Of a DNA stretch of 64,000 bases, positions 63,524 to 64,000 are shown in pieces. This DNA comes from Rhodococcus sp. W8901 (GTDB lineage: Bacteria; Actinomycetota; Actinomycetes; Mycobacteriales; Mycobacteriaceae). Each line of letters opens with the position of its first letter. Position 1 is the stretch's first letter. The translations under genes were made by a program, and so were the position numbers. The stretch covers positions 2,170,001-2,234,000 of the forward strand of contig NZ_CP054690.1 in the NCBI RefSeq assembly GCF_013348805.1. Direction: 5' to 3'. The notes beneath the pieces are model-generated. The model saw nothing but the letters and a program-made list of their open reading frames with translations, did no database searches and had not been told where the DNA came from.

Positions 63524-64000
63524 GACACCGCCTCCGGGGCCGGCACCAGGACGGCGCCCCGCTCCGGGAAACGCAGCCCGACCTCGGTGCCCACCGGACG
63601 TTCGTCGTGGCCGGGCACGTCGACGTCGATCGGCGTCTCGGGCAGTCCGGGTAGCGCGATCGTGACCCGCGTCGACGACCCGCGCCACACGCTCGCGACG
63701 ATGCGGGCCGGCAGCGCCCCGCGTTCGGCGGGGGAGGTGAGGGTGATCGCGTGCGGTCGCAGGCACAGCAGGGCGCCGGCGTCGGACTCCCACTCGGTGC
63801 GGCCGATCTCGGGCTGGGGTGCGTGCGCGGTGACGGGCGTGCCGCCCACGGACACCAGTGCCGACGTTCCGATCACCCGGGTCACCGTGCAGGGCAGCAG
63901 GTTCGCGCCGCCGAGGAACGCGGCGGTGAAGCTGCTCGGCGGGCGCTTCCACAGGTTCTCGGCGGTGTCGACGTCCACCAGGCGGGCGTCGCGCATGACG
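63520..64000 (-). CDS. ABC importer ATPase, C-terminal TOBE part (cut by window edge)
   Basis: The visible 159 codons begin beyond the window. They show the junction VDVDTAENLWKRPPSSFTAAFLGGANLLPC, which ends the nucleotide-binding domain of spermidine/iron/phosphonate-type ATPases, and then a TOBE domain (LRPHAITLTSPAERGALPARIVASVWRGSSTRVTIALPG). The Walker motifs are outside. Energises the two permeases downstream; order ATPase-permease-permease as in PhnT-PhnU-PhnV. Confidence 0.82.
   Translation of the reverse strand, partial: VMRDARLVDVDTAENLWKRPPSSFTAAFLGGANLLPCTVTRVIGTSALVSVGGTPVTAHAPQPEIGRTEWESDAGALLCLRPHAITLTSPAERGALPARIVASVWRGSSTRVTIALPGLPETPIDVDVPGHDERPVGTEVGLRFPERGAVLVPAPEAVS

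Noticed and set aside
1-64000. tRNA, rRNA and known riboswitch genes
   Set aside because: No T-arm GGTTCRANNCC element in an intergenic region with matching acceptor ends was found, and no conserved riboswitch core was recognised; a covariance-model search would be needed to exclude small RNAs.

Overview
This window is chromosomal DNA of a high-GC mycolic-acid actinobacterium, most likely Rhodococcus or a close relative. Three things point there. Codons have a near-saturated G/C third position. GTG starts are common, and many starts lie 6-8 nt behind a TANNNT -10 box, which is the pattern of leaderless transcripts. Two long blocks of gene order match Mycobacterium tuberculosis (glgE ... rph-rdgB, and rpsP ... 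ispG), and the gene content includes a DprE1-type oxidase, a HadA-like dehydratase, an LppW-like lipoprotein and Rip1. No rRNA, tRNA, CRISPR array, prophage or insertion sequence was seen.

Layout. 0-9 kb: 5' end of glgE, a padR/def divergent pair, a DprE1 paralogue, glgP, a YCII protein and an ABC exporter. 9-19 kb: NAD salvage (pncB, pncA) with the helicase dinG; then clpS, DUF2017, a P1-family peptidase, a rhomboid, a cyclic-nucleotide phosphodiesterase (Rv1339 type), rph and rdgB; and two small membrane genes facing back. 19-31 kb: the ribosomal cluster rpsP-KH-rimM-trmD, then rplS-lepB-rnhB-DUF2469. It is interrupted by an amine oxidase, an lppW-like gene, tex, a Sap/GAP membrane protein and a formylglycine-generating enzyme fused in tandem to a six-helix membrane protein. 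31-40 kb: yraN-comM-dprA, a HadA-like dehydratase, a GIY-YIG protein, an iron-boxed siderophore-interacting protein, an MFS exporter, xerC and an M23 peptidase. 40-54 kb: rpsB-tsf-pyrH-frr-cdsA, a methyltransferase, a secreted lipase, a CitE-like lyase, LapA and DUF2631 membrane proteins, rlmN, dxr-rip1-ispG and a GNAT. 54-64 kb is more accessory: an NTF2-like protein, a GAF-LuxR regulator divergent from an acyl-CoA synthetase, a segment with a HEAT-repeat protein and an SGNH hydrolase, and part of a 2-aminoethylphosphonate-type ABC importer.

How the genes work together. The core supplies translation (S16, L19, S2, EF-Ts, RRF, RimM, TrmD, RlmN), RNA processing (RNase PH, RNase HII), isoprenoid precursors (Dxr, IspG), phospholipid head-group activation (CdsA) and membrane proteolysis or secretion (LepB, Rip1, rhomboid). 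Translational coupling by ATGA/GTGA overlaps is frequent: DUF2017-P1 peptidase, rph-rdgB, lepB-rnhB, yraN-comM-dprA, cdsA-methyltransferase and the ABC operons.

The least ordinary signals are these. (1) A 70-bp imperfect palindrome occurs three times at identical length between 57.7 and 61.9 kb. Its outer copies bracket an accessory segment. (2) A doubled GAGTACTC palindrome lies in the padR-def intergenic region, with one unit overlapping the def -10 box. (3) A DprE1 paralogue has Ser where the benzothiazinone-target Cys normally sits. (4) A formylglycine-generating enzyme with no sulfatase nearby is coupled to an uncharacterised membrane protein. (5) Two strong palindromes sit between the HadA-like and GIY-YIG genes.
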